A stretch of 64,000 nucleotides of DNA from Clostridia bacterium (lineage in GTDB: Bacteria > Bacillota > Clostridia > Monoglobales > Monoglobaceae), in the NCBI GenBank assembly GCA_017397725.1, contig JAFQIA010000007.1, positions 1-64,000 on the forward strand, given 5' to 3'. This document shows positions 1 to 10,891 of the stretch, in pieces. The notes beneath the pieces were generated by a model. The model had not been told where the DNA came from, made no database searches, and worked only from the letters and a program-made list of their open reading frames with translations. Both the position numbers and the translations under genes were made by a program. Every line of letters starts with the position of its first letter. Position 1 is the first letter of the stretch.

Positions 1-245
1 ACGCTGTCTTTCATTTGTCAAGCACTTTTTTGAACTTTTTTTAAAAAGTTTTTTGTGCTTTCCTTTTCTTCCGCCTCTCGTGAGCGACTTGCTTAGTATA
101 TCACCTTTTCATCCCTTTGTCAACGCTTTTTTTCGCGAAAAATCGCACAAAACCGCCATCTTTTTCGGGGTGATTTTTTGATAGTATTTTGGTTTTCCAC
201 AATTCATCCACAAAAAGGTGTTGATAAGTTGGCAAAACGGCAACC
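1..245. other. Gene-free AT-rich left edge
   Basis: I see no gene here. The stretch holds a short perfect inverted repeat at 34-51 (AACTTTTT, two bases, AAAAAGTT), one or two leftward promoters and three degenerate DnaA-box-like nonamers at 193-201, 204-212 and 219-227 (the last on the minus strand), each one base from TTATCCACA. It lies between the rpoC terminator and whatever gene lies to the left of the window. Confidence 0.5.
95..123 (-). promoter_or_regulatory. Sigma-A promoter firing out of the left edge
   Basis: On the minus strand TTGACA (118-123) and TATACT (95-100) are 17 bases apart, a near-perfect vegetative promoter. A second TTGACA lies at 16-21, whose -10 element would be outside the window, so tandem promoters are possible. 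A new leftward transcription unit therefore starts just after the rpoC terminator, and rpoC is not read through into its neighbour. Confidence 0.7.
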
Positions 246-281
246 AAAAAGGAGTTGAGGGATTTCCTCAACTCCTTTTTC
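246..281 (-). terminator. rpoC terminator
   Basis: A 13-bp inverted repeat (AAGGAGTTGAGG with its complement) is flanked by A and T runs on either side. On the minus strand it ends in TTTTT, 17 bases past the rpoC stop codon, as expected for a Rho-independent terminator. It could also work on the plus strand. Confidence 0.8.
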
Positions 282-297
282 AGTGTTTCTTCCTATA

Positions 298-3200
298 TTA
301 TATAGCGTCTTCTTCCGCTGCAATTTCTGCTGCAGCTGCCAGAGTTTCGCCATAGGCAGGGCAAACATCAATATTATTGTAGCGTGCCATACCGGTTCCG
401 GCAGGAACAAGCTTACCAATAATAACGTTTTCTTTAAGACCAACCAGCGGGTCTTTCTTACCCTTGATTGCCGCATCGGTGAGGACACGGGTGGTTTCCT
501 GGAAGGATGCTGCTGACAAGAAGGATTCTGTTGCCAGTGCTGCCTTGGTAATACCCATCAATACGTCGGATGCCTTTGCAGGTTCTTTGCCCTCTGCTTC
601 CATCTTCTGATTGATTTCTTCCAGCTCATAGATGCTGATTAAGGAGCCTGTGAGCAGATCAGTGTCACCGGCATCTTCAATCTTCACCTTGTGCATCATC
701 TGACGTACGATAACCTCGATATGCTTATCGTTGATATCAACACCCTGCAGACGATATACGCGCTGTACTTCCTGAATGAAGTAGTTCTGCACTGCGGTAG
801 AACCCATAATCTCCAGAATATCGTGGGGGTTGATGGAACCCTCAGTCAGCGGATCACCCGCCTGAATCTCCTGTTCATCACGAACCTTGATTCTGGAACC
901 AAAGGGAATCAGATATTCCACTGCTTCGCCGGTTTCCTGATTCATAACGGTGATTTCACGCTTGTTATTCACTTCGGTCAGGCGAACCTTACCGCTGATT
1001 TCGCTGATGATTGCAACGCCCTTAGGCTTTCTTGCCTCAAACAACTCCTCCACACGGGGAAGACCCTGAGTAATATCGTCACCTGCGACACCGCCGGCGT
1101 GGAAGGTTCTCATGGTCAACTGGGTACCCGGCTCACCAATGGACTGTGCTGCGATGATACCAACAGTTTCACCCACATCAACCGGTCTGCCGGATGCCAG
1201 GTTGTGTCCGTAACATTTTGCACAAACACCCACCTTACTACGACACTTCACAACGGAACGGATCTTCACTTCCTGAATGCCTGCATTGACAATCTGGCGT
1301 GCCTGATCTGCGGTAATCATCTCATTTTCCGGAACGATGATTGCACCGGTTTCAGGATGAATGATATTCTCGGTTACGGTTCTGCCCTCCAGACGGTCAA
1401 TCAACGGCTCGATAACCTCATTGCCATCACGGATATCACAAACCACGATACCGTCACGGGTTCCGCAGTCCTCTTCACGGACAATCACTTCCTGAGAAAC
1501 GTCTACCAGACGACGGGTCAAGTAACCGGAGTCGGCAGTACGGAGCGCGGTATCGGTCAAACCTTTACGAGCACCGTGCGTAGAAATGAAGTACTCAAGC
1601 ACGTTCAGTCCCTCACGGAAGTTGGAACGAATCGGAATCTCAATGGTACGACCGGAGGTATCCGCCATCAAACCACGCATTGCTGCCAGCTGACGAATCT
1701 GGTTTACGCTACCACGGGCACCGGAGTTTGCCATCATATAGATAGGATTGAGCTGACTCAGGTTTGCCATCAGGGCATCAGTAACCTTGTTAGAGGTTTC
1801 AGACCAGATATTGATCACGTGGCGGTAACGCTCTTCATCGGTCAACAGACCACGGCGATACTTCTTCATTACCTTTTCGATATTTTCTTCTGCTTCTGCC
1901 AGATACTGTTTCTTTGCCTCCGGCACCTGCATATCGTCCACACAGACGGTGATGGCACCAATGGTGGAATACTTGTATCCCATTGCCTTGATGTCATCCA
2001 GCAGGGTTGCGGTTTCGGTAATGCCGTGAACCTTGATGCTGGCATCGATAATCTTACCCAGCAACTTCTTGTCCACACCCGGTTCCACATTCTCATTGTT
2101 TGCCATCTTGGATTTGGGAGTATGGAGCACATTGTCGCCAATCTCCAGATCCAATGCGTGTTCCGGATTGGTACGGTCTACAAATCCCAAATCCTGCGGG
2201 ATTTTGGAGTTGAAGATCAACCGTCCAACGGTTGCATCAATCAAGCCGGTCTTTTCCTCGCCATTGATGGTACGGGTCACCCGAACACGAATGGGCGCAT
2301 GCAGACCGACAGCATCGTTGTTGTATGCCAGAACAGCCTCATCATAAGAGGAGAACACCTTGCCGGTACCGATTTCGGTATCGTCTTTCAAGGTCAGGTA
2401 GTAGCTACCCAAAACCATATCCTGCGTAGGAACGGTAACAGGCTTACCATCCTGAGGCTTAATCAGGTTGTTCGCAGACAACATCAGGAACCGAGCCTCT
2501 GCCTGCGCCTCTGCAGAAAGGGGCAGATGCACCGCCATCTGGTCACCGTCGAAGTCCGCATTAAACGCAGTACATACCAACGGATGCAGTTTCAAAGCCT
2601 TACCGTCAACCAGAACCGGTTCAAACGCCTGAATACCCAATCTGTGCAGGGTTGGTGCACGGTTGAGGAGTACCGGATGCTCGGAAATCACATCTTCCAG
2701 CACATCCCAAACCTCGGGGCGAACACGCTCTACCATCCGCTTTGCGGATTTGATGTTGTGCGCCAGACCGTCAGCAACCAGTTTCTTCATTACAAAGGGT
2801 TTGAACAGCTCCAGAGCCATCTTCTTGGGCAGACCACACTGATAAATCTTCAGTTCAGGACCAACCACGATAACAGAACGGCCGGAATAGTCAACACGCT
2901 TACCAAGCAGGTTCTGACGGAAACGTCCCTGCTTACCCTTGAGCATATCGGACAAGGATTTAAGGGGTCTGTTACCGGGACCGGTAACAGGACGACCGCG
3001 ACGACCGTTGTCAATCAGCGCATCCACTGCTTCCTGGAGCATTCTCTTTTCGTTTCTGACAATAATTTCGGGAGCACCCAAATCCAACAATCTCTTCAAA
3101 CGATTGTTACGGTTGATGACCCGACGGTACAAATCATTCAGGTCAGAGGTCGCAAAACGACCGCCATCCAACTGTACCATAGGACGGATTTCCGGCGGAA

Positions 3201-3900
3201 TCACCGGAATGACTGTCATAATCATCCATTCGGGTTTGTTGCCGGATTTCCGGAACGCCTCTACAACCTCCAGACGGCGGACGGTCCGAATCTTTTTCTG
3301 ACCCTTTGCACCCTCCAAATCCGCTTTCAGTTCCTGATAAAGCGCTTCCAAATCGATATCGCGAAGCATCTCCAAAATCGCTTCTGCACCCATGCCCGCA
3401 CGGAACATATCTCCGTATTTTTCATAATTTTCCCGATACTCTTTTTCAGAAAGAATCTGGTTCTTCATCAAAGAGGTACGACCCGGATCAATGACTACAT
3501 AAGCTGCAAAATACAGCACCTTTTCCAGTGCACGGGGGGACATATCCAGAATCAGTCCCATCCGGCTGGGGATTCCCTTAAAGTACCAGATATGAGATAC
3601 CGGAACCGCAAGCTCGATGTGCCCCATTCTCTCGCGGCGCACTTTCGCGCGGGTAACCTCAACGCCACAGCGGTCACAGACAACGCCCTTATAACGGACT
3701 CTCTTATACTTTCCGCAATGACATTCCCAGTCCTTCTGCGGGCCAAAGATACGCTCACAGAACAGACCGTCTTTTTCGGGTTTTAAGGTTCTATAATTGA
3801 TAGTCTCGGGCTTTTTTACTTCACCTCTGGACCATTCTCTGATTTTCTCAGGTGAAGCAAGTCCGATTTGAATCGCTTCAAAATTTTGATATTCACTCAT
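298..3900 (-). CDS. rpoC: DNA-directed RNA polymerase subunit beta'
   Basis: This is the 1200-residue beta' subunit of RNA polymerase, which carries the active-site Mg and the DNA clamp. The N-terminal zinc site is visible as CHCGKY...CDRCGVEV. The catalytic [12 protein letters not shown] motif, the bridge-helix/trigger region [17 protein letters not shown] and the second zinc site (Cys in [19 protein letters not shown]) follow in order. The ATG at 3900 begins [10 protein letters not shown]. An in-frame start eight codons earlier has no family support. It lies 82 bases after rpoB in the same transcript. Unlike many Firmicutes, it is not followed by rpsL-rpsG: a terminator and a new promoter come directly after it. 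Confidence 0.98.
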   Translation of the reverse strand: MSEYQNFEAIQIGLASPEKIREWSRGEVKKPETINYRTLKPEKDGLFCERIFGPQKDWECHCGKYKRVRYKGVVCDRCGVEVTRAKVRRERMGHIELAVPVSHIWYFKGIPSRMGLILDMSPRALEKVLYFAAYVVIDPGRTSLMKNQILSEKEYRENYEKYGDMFRAGMGAEAILEMLRDIDLEALYQELKADLEGAKGQKKIRTVRRLEVVEAFRKSGNKPEWMIMTVIPVIPPEIRPMVQLDGGRFATSDLNDLYRRVINRNNRLKRLLDLGAPEIIVRNEKRMLQEAVDALIDNGRRGRPVTGPGNRPLKSLSDMLKGKQGRFRQNLLGKRVDYSGRSVIVVGPELKIYQCGLPKKMALELFKPFVMKKLVADGLAHNIKSAKRMVERVRPEVWDVLEDVISEHPVLLNRAPTLHRLGIQAFEPVLVDGKALKLHPLVCTAFNADFDGDQMAVHLPLSAEAQAEARFLMLSANNLIKPQDGKPVTVPTQDMVLGSYYLTLKDDTEIGTGKVFSSYDEAVLAYNNDAVGLHAPIRVRVTRTINGEEKTGLIDATVGRLIFNSKIPQDLGFVDRTNPEHALDLEIGDNVLHTPKSKMANNENVEPGVDKKLLGKIIDASIKVHGITETATLLDDIKAMGYKYSTIGAITVCVDDMQVPEAKKQYLAEAEENIEKVMKKYRRGLLTDEERYRHVINIWSETSNKVTDALMANLSQLNPIYMMANSGARGSVNQIRQLAAMRGLMADTSGRTIEIPIRSNFREGLNVLEYFISTHGARKGLTDTALRTADSGYLTRRLVDVSQEVIVREEDCGTRDGIVVCDIRDGNEVIEPLIDRLEGRTVTENIIHPETGAIIVPENEMITADQARQIVNAGIQEVKIRSVVKCRSKVGVCAKCYGHNLASGRPVDVGETVGIIAAQSIGEPGTQLTMRTFHAGGVAGDDITQGLPRVEELFEARKPKGVAIISEISGKVRLTEVNNKREITVMNQETGEAVEYLIPFGSRIKVRDEQEIQAGDPLTEGSINPHDILEIMGSTAVQNYFIQEVQRVYRLQGVDINDKHIEVIVRQMMHKVKIEDAGDTDLLTGSLISIYELEEINQKMEAEGKEPAKASDVLMGITKAALATESFLSAASFQETTRVLTDAAIKGKKDPLVGLKENVIIGKLVPAGTGMARYNNIDVCPAYGETLAAAAEIAAEEDAI

Positions 3901-3982
3901 AACGACCAAGCCTTTCCAACTCACAAAATTCTGCTGCTGTCTGCGGTGAGTTTCGCAAACAGCGGGAGGATATTCTTATTCT

Positions 3983-6900
3983 TTAGAATATCGTGTCGTC
4001 ATCATCAAAATCTTCTTCTTCGGCCATCAGGTCCAAAGACTCGATATCATCCGAATCCAGATAATCGCCATCAAGACTGCTATCTGCACCGCCAAGGATA
4101 TCATCGATGTCTGCATCATCCTCTGCAAAGAAATCCTCTGCATCAGTATCCTCATCATCAAAGTCATCCTTGCTGTTCATAAATTCGTCCTCTTCCATAC
4201 CTGCGATGTTTACCGGCAAATCGTCCGGCTCATCGTCAATGGATTCCCGAAGGATAATTTCGTTATCGTCTTTGTCCAGAACCTTGATATCCAATGCCAA
4301 GCTCTGCAGTTCTTTTACCAGAACCTTGAAGGACTCCGGAACACCCGGCTCCGGAACATTGTCACCCTTGACAATGGACTCATAAGTCTTCACACGGCCT
4401 ACAATATCATCGGACTTCACAGTCAGAATCTCTTGCAGGGTATAAGCTGCACCATACGCCTCCAGTGCCCAAACCTCCATCTCACCGAAACGCTGACCGC
4501 CGAACTGGGCTTTACCGCCCAGAGGCTGCTGGGTTACCAGCGAGTAAGGTCCGGTAGAACGAGCGTGAATCTTGTCATCAACCAGATGGGCAAGCTTGAG
4601 GTAGTGCATATAACCAACGGTAACCGGATTATCAAAGGGCTCACCGGTACGTCCATCGTAAAGGATGGTCTTACCATTGCGGTTATAACCCGCCTGCTCC
4701 AAAGCATCCATAATGTCTTCCTCGTTGGCACCGTCAAATACCGGTGTTGCAATCTTCCAGCCAAGTGCCTTTGCTGCATAGCCCAGATGCACCTCAAGTA
4801 CCTGTCCGATGTTCATACGGGAAGGCACGCCCAGGGGGTTCAGTACAATCTGCAAGGGAGTGCCATCCGGCAAGAAAGGCATATCCTCTTCCGGCAGAAT
4901 GCGGGAAATGACACCCTTGTTACCGTGACGACCTGCCATCTTATCGCCCACAGAAATCTTTCTCTTTTGTGCGATGTAACAGCGAACCACCTGATTCACA
5001 CCCGGAGGAAGTTCATCACCGTTGGCACGGGTAAAGACTTTGACATCTACAATAATACCATATTCACCATGGGGAACGCGCAATGAAGTGTCACGCACCT
5101 CTCTTGCCTTTTCACCAAAGATGGCACGGAGCAAACGCTCTTCTGCAGTAAGCTCGGTTTCACCCTTGGGGGTAACCTTACCTACCAGAATGTCACCGCT
5201 CTCTACCTCTGCACCCACACGGATGATACCTCTCTCATCCAAGTCGCGCAGAGCATCTTCACCCACATTGGGAATATCCCTGGTAATCTCTTCCGGTCCC
5301 AGTTTGGTATCTCTTGCTTCAATTTCATATTCTTCAATATGGATAGAGGTAAAGATATCTTCCTTGACCAGTTTTTCGTTAATCAGAATCGCATCCTCAT
5401 AGTTGTAACCTTCCCAAGTCATAAATCCGATCAGGATGTTACGACCCAGTCCGATTTCACCGTCCTTAGTAGAAGGACCGTCTGCGATGATTTCACCCTT
5501 TTCTACTTTGTCGCCGTGGTTGACGATGGGACGCTGGTTGATACAGGTACCCTGATTGGAACGGGTGAACTTGGTCAGCTTGTAGGTATCAAGTTCCTTA
5601 TTCTCATTGCGGATGACAATTTCATCTGCAGAAACTTTTTCTACCACGCCGGCTTCCTTGGCGAGAATACATACGCCGGAATCCCGTGCAGCCTTGTATT
5701 CCATACCGGTTCCCACAATGGGAGATTCCGGCATCAGAAGCGGAACTGCCTGACGCTGCATGTTAGAACCCATCAGGGCACGGTTTGCGTCATCGTTTTC
5801 CAGGAAGGGAATCATTGCGGTTGCAATAGAAATAACCTGTCTGGGAGAAACGTCCATATAGTCTACCCGCTCCGGAGCAACTTCCAGGAACTCGTCCTTG
5901 TAACGGGTAACAATCTTTTTGTTGACGAAACGTCCGTTTTCGTCCAGAGGCTCAGTTGCCTGTGCCACATAGAATCCGTCCTCGGCATCCGCGGTCATAT
6001 ACTCAACCTCTTCGGTTACGATGCCGGTTTCCTTGTCGATACGACGATAGGGGGTTTCGATAAAGCCATACTCATTCACCTTGGCAAATCCGCTCAAGGA
6101 GTTGATCAGACCGATGTTGGGACCTTCCGGGGTCTCAATGGGACACATACGACCATAGTGAGAATGGTGTACGTCACGGACCTCAAAGCCTGCACGCTCA
6201 CGGGACAGACCGCCGGGACCCAATGCAGAAAGTCTTCTCTTGTGGGTCAGCTCACCCAAGGGGTTGATCTGGTCCATAAACTGAGAAAGCTGAGAGGAGC
6301 AGAAGAACTCCTTGATTGCAGAGGTAACCGGACGAATGTTGATCAGGGTCTGGGGGGTAATCACATCCAGATCCTGAATGGTCATACGCTCACGAACCAC
6401 ACGCTCCATACGGGAAAGACCGATACGGAACTGGTTCTGCAACAGTTCGCCCACACTACGCAGGCGACGGTTGCCCAGATGGTCGATATCGTCCACACAG
6501 CCAACGCCGTTTGCCAGGTTGCCGATATAAGAGATGGACGCCAGAATATCATCAATCAGGATATGTCTGGGAATCAGTTCATCCTTTCTCTCACGCAGGG
6601 CATTCTTAAATTCCTCAGAGTTCACATCCGGATACTGCTCCAGAATCTCATGGAGAACGATACCGCGAACGGTTTCGGTAATTCCATATTCTCTGGGGTT
6701 ATAATCCACATAATTTTTCAAGTCCACCATACCGTTGGAGATTACCTTGGTGCGATTGCCATCAATGTCCAGAACAAGAGCATTGATTTCTGCCTTTTCC
6801 AGAGCTGCTGCAATCTCCTTGGTTACAACCTCACCCTCGGTAACCAGAACTTCACCGGTGTTGGGGTCTGCCACGGTTTCGCCTGCAACAAAGCCGCAGA

Positions 6901-7750
6901 TACGGGTTGCCAGACGGAGCTTTTTGTTGAACTTGTAACGGCCAACCTTTGCAAGGTCATACCGCTTGGGATCAAAGAACAGGTTGGTCAGCAAGGACTG
7001 CGCACTGTCTACCGTAGGCGGTTCACCCGGACGGAGCTTTCTGTAAACTTCCAGCAAGCCTTCATCCCGTGTGGAGGTGGTATCCTTTTCCATGGTTGCC
7101 AAAAGGCGTGCATCCTCGCCAAAGAACTCGGTAATCTGCGCATCGGTGCCAAAGCCCAACGCACGAATCAACACCGTAACCGGAATCTTTCTGTTACGGT
7201 CAATACGCACATAATAAATGTCGTTGCTGTCGGTTTCATACTCCAGCCATGCACCACGGTTGGGAATCACCTGAGAGGTAAAGAGCTTCTTTCCCACCTT
7301 GTCAAACTCCTGCGCATAGTATACGCTTGGTGCTCTGACCAGCTGAGACACGATAACACGCTCCGCGCCGTTGATGATGAAGGTTCCCGCAGGGGTCATC
7401 AAGGGGAAATCACCCATAAAGATTTCCTGCTCTTTGACTTCACCGGTCTCCTTGTTGATCAGGCGCACCTTGACACGCAGAGGTGCCGCATAAGTGGCAT
7501 CCCGCTCCTTACATTCCTCGATATCGTATTTGGGGGTATCCTCCAAACGATAGTCGATGAATTCCAGAATCAGATTTCCGGTATAGTCTGTAATGGGCGA
7601 AACGTCATGAAAAACTTCTTTCAGCCCTTCTTCCAAAAACCACTCATAAGAGTCCTTTTGAATCTCAATCAGGTTGGGCATCTCCAGAACCTCATTGATT
7701 TTTCCGTAACTCATACGTGTGTTCTTGCCTAGTTTCACAGGATGTACCAT
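3983..7750 (-). CDS. rpoB: DNA-directed RNA polymerase subunit beta
   Basis: This is the 1255-residue beta subunit of RNA polymerase. Family hallmarks include the rifampicin-pocket region ([36 protein letters not shown]), the [12 protein letters not shown] segment and the C-terminal [23 protein letters not shown] chose the ATG at 7750 because AGAGGTG lies about eight bases upstream; a GTG four codons earlier would place that site inside the coding region. The last 71 residues after the conserved end are about half Asp/Glu, an unusually long acidic tail. The gene has its own promoter 240 bases upstream and no rplJL before it. Confidence 0.98.
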   Translation of the reverse strand: MVHPVKLGKNTRMSYGKINEVLEMPNLIEIQKDSYEWFLEEGLKEVFHDVSPITDYTGNLILEFIDYRLEDTPKYDIEECKERDATYAAPLRVKVRLINKETGEVKEQEIFMGDFPLMTPAGTFIINGAERVIVSQLVRAPSVYYAQEFDKVGKKLFTSQVIPNRGAWLEYETDSNDIYYVRIDRNRKIPVTVLIRALGFGTDAQITEFFGEDARLLATMEKDTTSTRDEGLLEVYRKLRPGEPPTVDSAQSLLTNLFFDPKRYDLAKVGRYKFNKKLRLATRICGFVAGETVADPNTGEVLVTEGEVVTKEIAAALEKAEINALVLDIDGNRTKVISNGMVDLKNYVDYNPREYGITETVRGIVLHEILEQYPDVNSEEFKNALRERKDELIPRHILIDDILASISYIGNLANGVGCVDDIDHLGNRRLRSVGELLQNQFRIGLSRMERVVRERMTIQDLDVITPQTLINIRPVTSAIKEFFCSSQLSQFMDQINPLGELTHKRRLSALGPGGLSRERAGFEVRDVHHSHYGRMCPIETPEGPNIGLINSLSGFAKVNEYGFIETPYRRIDKETGIVTEEVEYMTADAEDGFYVAQATEPLDENGRFVNKKIVTRYKDEFLEVAPERVDYMDVSPRQVISIATAMIPFLENDDANRALMGSNMQRQAVPLLMPESPIVGTGMEYKAARDSGVCILAKEAGVVEKVSADEIVIRNENKELDTYKLTKFTRSNQGTCINQRPIVNHGDKVEKGEIIADGPSTKDGEIGLGRNILIGFMTWEGYNYEDAILINEKLVKEDIFTSIHIEEYEIEARDTKLGPEEITRDIPNVGEDALRDLDERGIIRVGAEVESGDILVGKVTPKGETELTAEERLLRAIFGEKAREVRDTSLRVPHGEYGIIVDVKVFTRANGDELPPGVNQVVRCYIAQKRKISVGDKMAGRHGNKGVISRILPEEDMPFLPDGTPLQIVLNPLGVPSRMNIGQVLEVHLGYAAKALGWKIATPVFDGANEEDIMDALEQAGYNRNGKTILYDGRTGEPFDNPVTVGYMHYLKLAHLVDDKIHARSTGPYSLVTQQPLGGKAQFGGQRFGEMEVWALEAYGAAYTLQEILTVKSDDIVGRVKTYESIVKGDNVPEPGVPESFKVLVKELQSLALDIKVLDKDDNEIILRESIDDEPDDLPVNIAGMEEDEFMNSKDDFDDEDTDAEDFFAEDDADIDDILGGADSSLDGDYLDSDDIESLDLMAEEEDFDDDDTIF

Positions 7751-7990
7751 AAAACCGCTCACCTCTTAAAAATTTATTGAAACTCCGCATCCATTGGATC
7801 CGGATTATTTATAACACTTTTTACCACTCCTAATATTATTAGGAAGAAAGCGCAAAACGCCCCTACCCCACACCCCTCCTTTTTGGAAGAAATTGTGTCG
7901 GGAAAAAGGTCTTGAAAATTACTGAAAACTGTGCTATACTGCTTCTTGAACTGGCAAAAAGCGTAAAGTTGCGCATAGTAAACAGATAAG
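7751..7990 (-). other. rpoB 5' leader
   Basis: About 235 transcribed bases separate the predicted rpoB start site from the ATG. The leader contains a perfect CCTAATA/TATTAGG hairpin at 7827-7841 and an imperfect hairpin CCGCATCC-ATT-GGATCCGG at 7784-7802. There is no open frame with a ribosome site. Attenuation or autogenous control is possible but not demonstrated. The plus-strand promoter of the SLH gene lies inside this leader. Confidence 0.4.
7912..7940 (+). promoter_or_regulatory. Sigma-A promoter of the SLH/phosphodiester glycosidase gene
   Basis: TTGAAA (7912-7917) and TATACT (7935-7940) are 17 bases apart, preceded by TGC just before the -10. The predicted start near 7947 gives a 5' leader of about 175 bases to the ATG at 8123 and lies within the rpoB leader on the other strand. 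Confidence 0.65.
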
Positions 7991-7991
7991 T

Positions 7992-8020
7992 ATTATATCA
8001 TGCAAAAGATAGGTTGTCAA
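7992..8020 (-). promoter_or_regulatory. Sigma-A promoter of rpoBC
   Basis: On the minus strand a perfect TTGACA (8015-8020) and a perfect TATAAT (7992-7997) are 17 bases apart. This is the strongest-looking promoter of the window and fits the high demand for RNA polymerase. It faces the SLH promoter, so the two 5' ends overlap by about 40 bases. Confidence 0.85.
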
Positions 8021-8122
8021 GGAATTTTTGTCCTAAAAATTTTGTGATTTTTACCCTTTTTTGGTCGAAATTATGCATTTTCTTCCTGAAACGCCTTTTT
8101 TTGCGGGGAAAGGAGCACCCCG

Positions 8123-10711
8123 ATGCGAAAATTTAAGCGTATGTTAGCATCGTTTTTGATGCTTTTTGTTTTTTTGAGCACCCTCTCTGCCTATGCCGAG
8201 GTGTTGGGCACCCACACCTCCGCCATGCAGCAGCAGTTTGCGCAGGGCACCACATTTTACACCAATACCTTTCAGGATGCCACGGTAGGCAAACAGACCG
8301 AGCATTACATTACCTATACCCCCAATCCGGATGTGACACCCATTCTCACCAATGGCTCCTCCATTTACGGAAAACGGAATCTTATGCAGGCAAACCAATA
8401 CCTCACCGACCAAGGCCTTTATACCGCAATGGGGGTGAATGCCGACTTCTTCTCACTTCAGACCGGCGTACCCATGAGCAATGTTATCATTAACAAACGG
8501 GTGGTGTCTAAAGACAGCGAAACCCTGTCTGCCATCGGCTTTTACGAGGACGGTTCTGCCTTTATCGGCAGTCTTCCCATTGAAACCACTATGAAGACCA
8601 GCCTTGGTTCTACCACCATAGAATGTATCAATAAATATCGTCAGCCTTATGCCCTTTATCTGTTCACCTCCGACTTCGGGCCTGAAACCTACACCCCGGG
8701 AAACGGCATTCTGGTGGTACTCAAGGATGTGAGCGGAGAGATTACCCTTGGCAGCTCAGTGACCGCCGTGGTGGAGAGCATTGACGAATACGACGGTTCG
8801 GTTGCCATTCCCAAGGGAAAATGGATTTTGAGCGTTTCTGCTGAGGCAGACCAATCCATCAAGGACCGGCTGAACATTTTAGAGGTGGGCAGCAAGGTCA
8901 CCTTTACCACCAAGGAAACCGGAAACGACCCTCGCTGGAAAAAGGCGGTCTATGGCTTGGGGGCATTGGGGGGCAAATTACTCACCGACGGCAAGCTTGA
9001 TTACACCGACGACAGTGCCGCACCCCGTACTGCAGTAGGCATCAAAAAGGACGGCACGGTGGTATTTTATACCATCGACGGCAGAAAAAAGGGATATAGC
9101 TACGGCGTGCGCAAGGAAACCCTTGCCAAGCGGCTGTTGGAGCTTGGCTGCGTAGATGCCATCAACTTGGACGGTGGCGGTTCCACCACGGTGGGAGGAA
9201 CCATCCCCGGCACCTTTGATTTTGAAATTCTCAACCGTCCCTCGGACGGAAGCTTGCGTCAATGTGCCAACTTCTTCTTTTTGAAAAAGAACAACGCCCC
9301 CAGTGGGGTGCCTTATATACTGGAGGTTTCTGACTGGGGCACACCGGTGCTTTCAGGGTCCTCCATCCAACTGACCGCCAAGGCGCTGGACTCTGCTTAT
9401 GGTCCTGCTGATACACCTGACAACATCCGCTTTACCTTAAAAGAAGATGCGGGAACGCCCGCTCCGGATGGCAAAGCCACCGTGGTGCAACCGAACGGGC
9501 GGGTAATTGTTCGCGGCAACGGAGATGTGTATATTCAGGCAAAGAGCGGCAGCATTCAAGGCGAAACCATGCTGCGGGCAGTTGCCACCCCGGGGGAAAT
9601 CAAGATTTTCCATGCCGATACCAAAGAAGAGGTTACCGCACTGACCTTAGAAAAAGGGCAAACCCTTTCCCTGACTGCAACCGCATACTGGTTCGGTCAA
9701 GAAATGGTGGTGGATGACGGAAGCTTCACTTGGCGGACAGTCAGCGACGATGCCGACATTGGCACCATCAGCGAGGACGGCAAGTTCACCGCATCAGAAA
9801 ACAGCGGCGCTACCGGTGTCATTGGGGTCAATGCAGGTCTGCGCACCTATGAAATTCCGGTAGAAATTGAACAGGACGAGGTTCCCCCCGACCCTGTTGC
9901 CTATCCCACCATCAACGGAAAACTGTATCGGGACCGTCTGGATGCGGACATTTCCTCACCCAACGGACTGGTATACACCGCCAAGCTCTATATTGACGGA
10001 AGTCCGGTTTCCTTCCAGTATGACGCAGAAATTGGAAAGCTGTCCTATGCGTTTCCCCAAAATTTTGCAAACAGCTATCACCGGATTACCCTGACCGTCA
10101 CCGATGCCTCCGGTGCCAGCGCCATGGAATCCTATAACTACGGAAACCTGTCAGGAAAGACCCTCTTTCCCGATACCAAAGCCCATTGGGCACGAGATTA
10201 TATCGCATACCTTGCAGACCGCAAGGTGGTCAACGGAAGCGATGACGGCACCTTCCGTCCCAACGACAGTATGACCCGCACCGAGTTTGCCATTATGCTT
10301 TGTAACTATTTGGGGATTCAACCGGAAGAGTATCAGGATGTAACCGTTCCCTTTACCGATGCTGACGAAATCCCTTGGTGGGCGGAGAACCACGTCAAGG
10401 CAATCTATTCTCTGGGCATTATGCAAGGTCAGCTTACCGATTACGGCGTTGCCTTTAACCCCAACGCCAACATCCAACGGTTGGAATACGCCATTTCCAT
10501 CGAGCGGTTGTTGCCGAAAGGTCTTGCCAAAGCACCCATCACCGCTATTGACGAGAATGACATTCCCTATTGGGGGAAGGAAAGCTTGAAGATGGCGACG
10601 GCGCAGAACATCCTGAACGGCTACCCCGACGGCAGTCTTCGTCCCAGACAAAGTGTCACCCGTGCAGAGGCAGTAAAAATCCTCTATTCTGTCTTTGGTG
10701 CAGGGAAATAG
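8123..10711 (+). CDS. Secreted phosphodiester glycosidase with three SLH repeats
   Basis: The 862-residue product begins with a signal peptide (residues 1-25, KR then a hydrophobic run ending AYA). Residues of about 90-400 form a phosphodiester glycosidase domain (NAGPA, PF09992), with the family motif INLDGGGSTTVGG near residue 350. A region with Ig-like/BIG features follows to about 680. Three S-layer homology repeats end the protein: FPDTKAHWARDYI, FTDADEIPWWAENHV and IDENDIPYWGKESL, each followed by a G/P-rich LRP-R-E turn. SLH repeats bind pyruvylated cell-wall polymer, so the enzyme should be displayed on the cell surface and may uncap phospho-sugar diesters. AAAGGAG lies eight bases before the ATG. 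The substrate is unknown. Confidence 0.85.
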   Translation: MRKFKRMLASFLMLFVFLSTLSAYAEVLGTHTSAMQQQFAQGTTFYTNTFQDATVGKQTEHYITYTPNPDVTPILTNGSSIYGKRNLMQANQYLTDQGLYTAMGVNADFFSLQTGVPMSNVIINKRVVSKDSETLSAIGFYEDGSAFIGSLPIETTMKTSLGSTTIECINKYRQPYALYLFTSDFGPETYTPGNGILVVLKDVSGEITLGSSVTAVVESIDEYDGSVAIPKGKWILSVSAEADQSIKDRLNILEVGSKVTFTTKETGNDPRWKKAVYGLGALGGKLLTDGKLDYTDDSAAPRTAVGIKKDGTVVFYTIDGRKKGYSYGVRKETLAKRLLELGCVDAINLDGGGSTTVGGTIPGTFDFEILNRPSDGSLRQCANFFFLKKNNAPSGVPYILEVSDWGTPVLSGSSIQLTAKALDSAYGPADTPDNIRFTLKEDAGTPAPDGKATVVQPNGRVIVRGNGDVYIQAKSGSIQGETMLRAVATPGEIKIFHADTKEEVTALTLEKGQTLSLTATAYWFGQEMVVDDGSFTWRTVSDDADIGTISEDGKFTASENSGATGVIGVNAGLRTYEIPVEIEQDEVPPDPVAYPTINGKLYRDRLDADISSPNGLVYTAKLYIDGSPVSFQYDAEIGKLSYAFPQNFANSYHRITLTVTDASGASAMESYNYGNLSGKTLFPDTKAHWARDYIAYLADRKVVNGSDDGTFRPNDSMTRTEFAIMLCNYLGIQPEEYQDVTVPFTDADEIPWWAENHVKAIYSLGIMQGQLTDYGVAFNPNANIQRLEYAISIERLLPKGLAKAPITAIDENDIPYWGKESLKMATAQNILNGYPDGSLRPRQSVTRAEAVKILYSVFGAGK

Positions 10712-10857
10712 CCCGTCACTCATAAGGAAGAATCGGTTTTGGATGCAGAGCACGGCAAAAACGCAGTGAATCCTTTGTGGATTCACGAGGCTTTTAACAC
10801 CGCTATGCGCCAAAATCATGGTTTCTTGGAGCGAATATTCCTTATGAGCGACGGGCT
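10710..10857. repeat. 148-base rod-shaped inverted repeat, candidate structured RNA or MITE
   Basis: Twenty-base arms at 10710-10729 and 10838-10857 pair with one mismatch. Inside them GGTTTTGG (10735-10742) pairs with CCAAAATC (10810-10817), TGCA-AGC pairs with GCT-TGCG, and a perfect apical hairpin GTGAATCC-TTTGT-GGATTCAC sits at 10766-10786. The whole folds as one long interrupted rod, with an asymmetric internal loop of about 5 against 20 bases. The left arm starts inside the TAG of the SLH gene and the right arm ends two bases before a terminator. I see no good promoter on either strand. Confidence 0.55.
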
Positions 10858-10858
10858 T

Positions 10859-10891
10859 CAAAAAAAGTGTGTCTTTCGACACACTTTTTTT
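10859..10891. terminator. Bidirectional terminator between the SLH and DUF1846 genes
   Basis: A run of A, then GTGTGTC-TTTC-GACACAC, then a run of T makes a symmetric hairpin that can stop transcription from both sides. It overlaps the DUF1846 stop codon at 10890-10892. Confidence 0.8.

Noticed and set aside
691-3786. A 1031-codon open frame on the strand opposite rpoC
   Set aside because: It mirrors rpoC codon usage, has no ribosome site, and the protein shows no domain; a shadow of a long highly biased gene.
5339-7732. A 797-codon open frame opposite rpoB
   Set aside because: Same reason as for rpoC: antisense artefact with no start signal or recognisable product.
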